DNA from: an uncultured Bacilli bacterium
GTDB taxonomy: Bacteria > Bacillota_I > Bacilli_A > RF39 > UBA660
DNA length: 7,990 nucleotides
Direction: 5' to 3'
NCBI GenBank assembly: GCA_944329545.1
Contig: CALVIK010000103.1
Location: forward strand, 1-7,990
The notes under the pieces are model-generated. The model was not told where the DNA came from and made no database searches. It saw only the letters and a list, made by a program, of their open reading frames with translations. The position numbers and the translations under genes were made by a program. Of the stretch, positions 6,258-7,990 are shown in pieces; the stretch's first letter is position 1, and the number at the start of each line of letters is the position of its first letter.

Positions 6258-6262
6258 AATTG
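6248..6262 (+). promoter_or_regulatory. Ribosome binding site and start choice for sigE
   Basis: GGAGG at 6248-6252 lies in the last codons of spoIIGA. An in-frame GTG at 6254-6256 overlaps the spoIIGA stop (6255-6257) but is only 1 nt from GGAGG, too close for normal initiation. The in-frame TTG at 6260-6262 has 7-nt spacing, the usual optimum. TTG is therefore the more likely start, which makes the product two residues shorter and leaves 2 nt between the genes. Confidence 0.7.
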
Positions 6263-6946
6263 TTTACAAAAATTAAAGAATTTTTTAGAATTTTTTTCGA
6301 AAAAGAAAATGTATTTTTTATTGGAAGCAGTGATAAACTTCCTGCACCACTTTCTAAAGAAGAGGAAGTAGATTATGTTCAAAAGGCTATGGATGGTGAT
6401 AAATTAGCAAGAGCAAAATTAATTGAACATAATTTAAGATTAGTTGTTTTTTTAGCTAAAAAATATGAAAATACTGGAGTTGATTTGGAAGATTTAGTTA
6501 GTATAGGTAGTGTAGGACTTATAAAAGGCGTAAATACTTACAAATTAGATAAAAATATTAAATTAGCGACATATGCATCTAGGTGTATAGACAATGAAAT
6601 ATTAATGTTTTTAAGAAAAAATAAAAGAAGAAGAGGTGAAATTAGTTTTGAAGATAATTTGAGTTTTGATTCTGAAGGTAATGAACTTCATTTAGAAGAT
6701 ATTTTAGGAACTGATGATGATATTGTTACTAAAGGTTTAGAAAAAGAATTTGAAAAAAAATTACTGTATAAAGAAATTAATAAGTTAAATGAGCGTGATA
6801 AGAAAATAATGATATTAAGATATGGGCTTTTTAATCAAGAAGAAATGACGCAAAAAGATGTGGCTAAACTTTTAGGTATTAGTCAATCTTACATTTCACG
6901 AATAGAAAAGAAAGTTATTAAAAAATTAAAAAATTTAGACAAATAA
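6260..6946 (+). CDS. sigE: RNA polymerase sporulation sigma factor SigE (pro-sigma-E)
   Basis: This is the early mother-cell sigma factor, made as an inactive membrane-associated precursor. Starting from TTG 6260 it has 228 residues. Region 2 (about 52-120) holds ARAKLIEHNLRLVVFLAKKY, VDLEDLVSIGSVGLIKGVNT and KLATYASRCIDNEILMFLR. VLGTDDDI-type LGTDDDIVTK follows at about 149-158. Region 4 spans about 172-224, with the helix-turn-helix TQKDVAKLLGISQSYISRIE. The VFFIGSSDKLPAPLS block matches the Bacillus cleavage region VYYIGGSEALPPPLS, so the pro-sequence is an amphipathic Phe/Lys-rich stretch of about 19 residues, shorter than the 27 removed in B. subtilis. SpoIIGA, the gene just upstream, should cut it. 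The cleavage region and GTDDDI separate it from SigF and SigG; SigK is the nearest alternative but is not paired with spoIIGA. Confidence 0.95.
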   Translation: MFTKIKEFFRIFFEKENVFFIGSSDKLPAPLSKEEEVDYVQKAMDGDKLARAKLIEHNLRLVVFLAKKYENTGVDLEDLVSIGSVGLIKGVNTYKLDKNIKLATYASRCIDNEILMFLRKNKRRRGEISFEDNLSFDSEGNELHLEDILGTDDDIVTKGLEKEFEKKLLYKEINKLNERDKKIMILRYGLFNQEEMTQKDVAKLLGISQSYISRIEKKVIKKLKNLDK

Positions 6947-6970
6947 AAAAACCATAAAATGGCTTTTTTT
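6945..6970. terminator. Bidirectional terminator between sigE and the collagen-like gene
   Basis: CCAT (6952-6955) pairs with ATGG (6959-6962) around an AAA loop. Seven A residues on the left (6945-6951) can pair with seven T residues on the right (6964-6970), with one bulged C. The T-tract serves sigE on the plus strand. On the minus strand the A-run becomes a T-tract that would end the convergent collagen-like gene, whose stop lies 11 nt away. Confidence 0.8.
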
Positions 6971-6980
6971 GTATGGTAAT

Positions 6981-7376
6981 TTATGGTCCAGTTGGCCCAG
7001 TAGGTCCGGTAGCTCCTGTAGCTCCAATTGGTCCAGTAGGTCCGGTAGCCCCTGTAGCTCCAGTAGGTCCAGTAGGTCCAGTAACACCAGTGGCTCCGGT
7101 AGCTCCTGTAGCTCCAGCTGGTCCAGTAGCACCAGTAGGTCCGGTAGCTCCAGCTGGTCCGGTAGGTCCAGTAGCACCAGTAGCTCCAGTTGGCCCAGTA
7201 GCACCAGTAGACCCTGTTGCCCCAATAGGTCCAGTAGCTCCAGTAGGTCCGGTAGCCCCAGTAGCTCCAGTCGGTCCAGTAGCACCAGTGGCTCCAATAG
7301 CCCCTGTAGCTCCAATTGGTCCTGTTGGCCCATTGTTTAAATCTTCTTTATTTATTTTTAAATAGTAAAGTTCCAT
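6981..7376 (-). CDS. Collagen-like Gly-X-Y repeat protein
   Basis: The protein has a 15-residue head (MELYYLKINKEDLNN) and then 38 uninterrupted Gly-X-Y triplets plus a final Gly-Pro, to the stop. The triplets are mostly GPT, GAT and GPI, with few charged residues. Such Thr-rich repeats form collagen triple helices in BclA-type filaments on the spore surfaces of Bacillus and Clostridioides, where the threonines are often glycosylated. There is no signal peptide, and no C-terminal globular trimerisation domain, which BclA proteins normally have; the stop comes directly after the repeats. It may be a truncated gene or a minimal protein. The ATG at 7376 lies within the recombinase reading frame (19-nt overlap) with only a weak purine run upstream. 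Its repeat DNA is far richer in G and C than the surroundings. A spore-surface role is inferred from the family and the neighbouring sporulation genes. Confidence 0.75.
   Translation of the reverse strand: MELYYLKINKEDLNNGPTGPIGATGAIGATGATGPTGATGATGPTGATGPIGATGSTGATGPTGATGATGPTGPAGATGPTGATGPAGATGATGATGVTGPTGPTGATGATGPTGPIGATGATGPTGPTGP
6984..7331. repeat. 9-bp tandem repeat tract coding for Gly-X-Y
   Basis: About 348 bp consist of degenerate 9-bp units (on the plus strand, variants of GGTCCAGTA, GCTCCAGTA and GCACCAGTA), each coding for three residues of the collagen-like protein on the minus strand. The periodicity keeps several frames open on both strands. Slippage or recombination within the tract could change the number of triplets without shifting the frame. 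Confidence 0.9.
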
Positions 7377-7990
7377 ACTATTTTTATCTTTCTAGTGTTT
7401 GATTTTTCGTCGTAATTACCAATTAATACTTTATCTATAAAGTCATTAACAATTTCTAAAGAAAGACTGTCAATATGTCTATATTTTTTAAATATATTTT
7501 TTGTACTTTTTAAATTTTCTTTTTTGCTATTAGTGATAGATATTTCTTTTTTTATAATTTTCATTCTTTCTTCAAGTTTTGTATTGTCATCTTTATATTT
7601 ATTAATTAGAATTAAAAATTCCTTTTCTGGTAATATACCATTTATGCGATCTTCATATATTTTTTGAAAATATGTTTCTTTACTTTTTAATTCATTATTA
7701 ATATTTTGCAATTCTTGTTCTAATGAATTTAACTTATCTTTAAATAAATTTTCATCAATCAAATTATCATACTGTTTTTTAAGATTATCTTCATCATAAA
7801 ATTTTTTTATTAATTCGTTTATTTTTTCTAACACAAAATTATGTAATTCATCTTCCCGAAGATATTTTTTATTATCACAATTAGTCCATTTATTTTTTTT
7901 GTCTTTAAAGCATAAGTAACAAAATCCATTTTTATCATTTTTGCCTCATTTTTTATATGATTTATTGCACTTCATACAAAATACTTTGTT
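7358..7990 (-). pseudogene. Large serine recombinase, C-terminal part, interrupted by TGA
   Basis: Reading from the right edge, the frame gives KVFCMKCNKSYKK, then TGA (plus-strand 7946-7948). It then continues in the same frame through FCYLCFKDKK, WTNCDNKKYLREDELHNFV, a long Lys/Glu-rich coiled coil (about 7760-7470) and the end segment SLEIVNDFIDKVLI...IKIVWNF with TAA at 7358. This is the zinc-ribbon, coiled coil and terminal helix layout of site-specific large serine recombinases (phage or element integrases). The four zinc cysteines are present (CxxC before the TGA, then C and C), so the TGA splits one domain. The Ser catalytic domain and the recombinase domain would lie outside the window. 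A GTG at 7832-7834 opens the later part but sits inside the conserved domain and is not a credible start. I read it as a decayed integrase remnant. A selenocysteine or Trp reading of TGA is less likely. Confidence 0.8.

Noticed and set aside
6122..6382. Minus-strand open frame across the spoIIGA-sigE junction
   Set aside because: It is antisense to two confidently identified genes, and its product is low-complexity Phe/Lys/Ser.
6984..7331. Possible CRISPR array or satellite repeat
   Set aside because: The units are 9 bp with no unique spacers and encode an uninterrupted Gly-X-Y pattern on the minus strand. This is coding sequence of a collagen-like protein.
6973..7365. Open frames on the plus strand and a second minus-strand frame (6935-7333) across the repeat tract
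   Set aside because: They give Pro-Val-Ala, Ser-rich or Leu-rich low-complexity products that follow from the 9-bp periodicity. They have no convincing ribosome sites, and the Gly-X-Y frame explains the tract.
6255..7948. Mycoplasma-type code with TGA as tryptophan
   Set aside because: All Trp codons in the conserved genes checked are TGG, and the TGA at 6255-6257 ends SpoIIGA where the family ends. The single TGA in the recombinase is better read as decay.

Overview
The window is very AT-rich, densely packed and almost entirely on the + strand up to about 6.95 kb. It comes from a low-GC, Gram-positive, endospore-forming Bacillota. The reasons are a recognisable CotE spore-coat morphogen, a SpoIIGA / pro-sigma-E pair, Bacillus-like rpsP-khpA and miaB...cotE neighbourhoods, and Shine-Dalgarno sites of the GGAGG/GGTGAT type. 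TGG is the tryptophan codon and TGA appears to end spoIIGA, so the standard bacterial code fits and a Mollicutes-type code does not. A small-genome, gut-type Bacilli lineage is my guess; the genus cannot be read from this window.

Layout. 1-67: tail of an unidentified upstream gene. 91-157: a long imperfect inverted repeat (probable terminator) that runs into the miaB promoter. 210-1628: miaB (tRNA methylthiotransferase). 1659-2525: a single-pass membrane protein of unknown function with its own probable promoter and terminator. 2600-3136: cotE, preceded by a sigma-K/sigma-E-like promoter. 3210-3737: rpsP-khpA operon. 3801-5483: proS. 5541-6946: spoIIGA-sigE operon. A bidirectional terminator at 6945-6970 separates these from a minus-strand region. 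That region holds a collagen-like (Gly-X-Y) protein gene at 6981-7376 and the 3' part of a large serine recombinase gene (7358 to the window edge), which is interrupted by an in-frame TGA.

How it fits together. Housekeeping translation genes (miaB, rpsP, khpA, proS) are interleaved with sporulation genes. SpoIIGA should process pro-sigma-E in the mother cell. Sigma-E and the later sigma-K would be expected to drive cotE, and the promoter upstream of cotE looks like that class. The collagen-like protein resembles filament proteins of spore surfaces and may belong to the same spore-envelope biology, but this is inference. The slot after sigE, where spoIIIG (sigma-G) sits in Bacillus, is occupied here by the collagen-like gene and the decayed recombinase, which suggests a past insertion or rearrangement.

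A recurring architectural feature is the fusion of each gene's terminator to the next gene's promoter. At four boundaries the terminator stem or U-tract overlaps or abuts the next -35 box. I found no CRISPR array, tRNA or rRNA, and no clear new multi-gene system. The most unusual parts are the collagen/recombinase module, the terminator-promoter fusions and the sporulation-type promoter in front of cotE.
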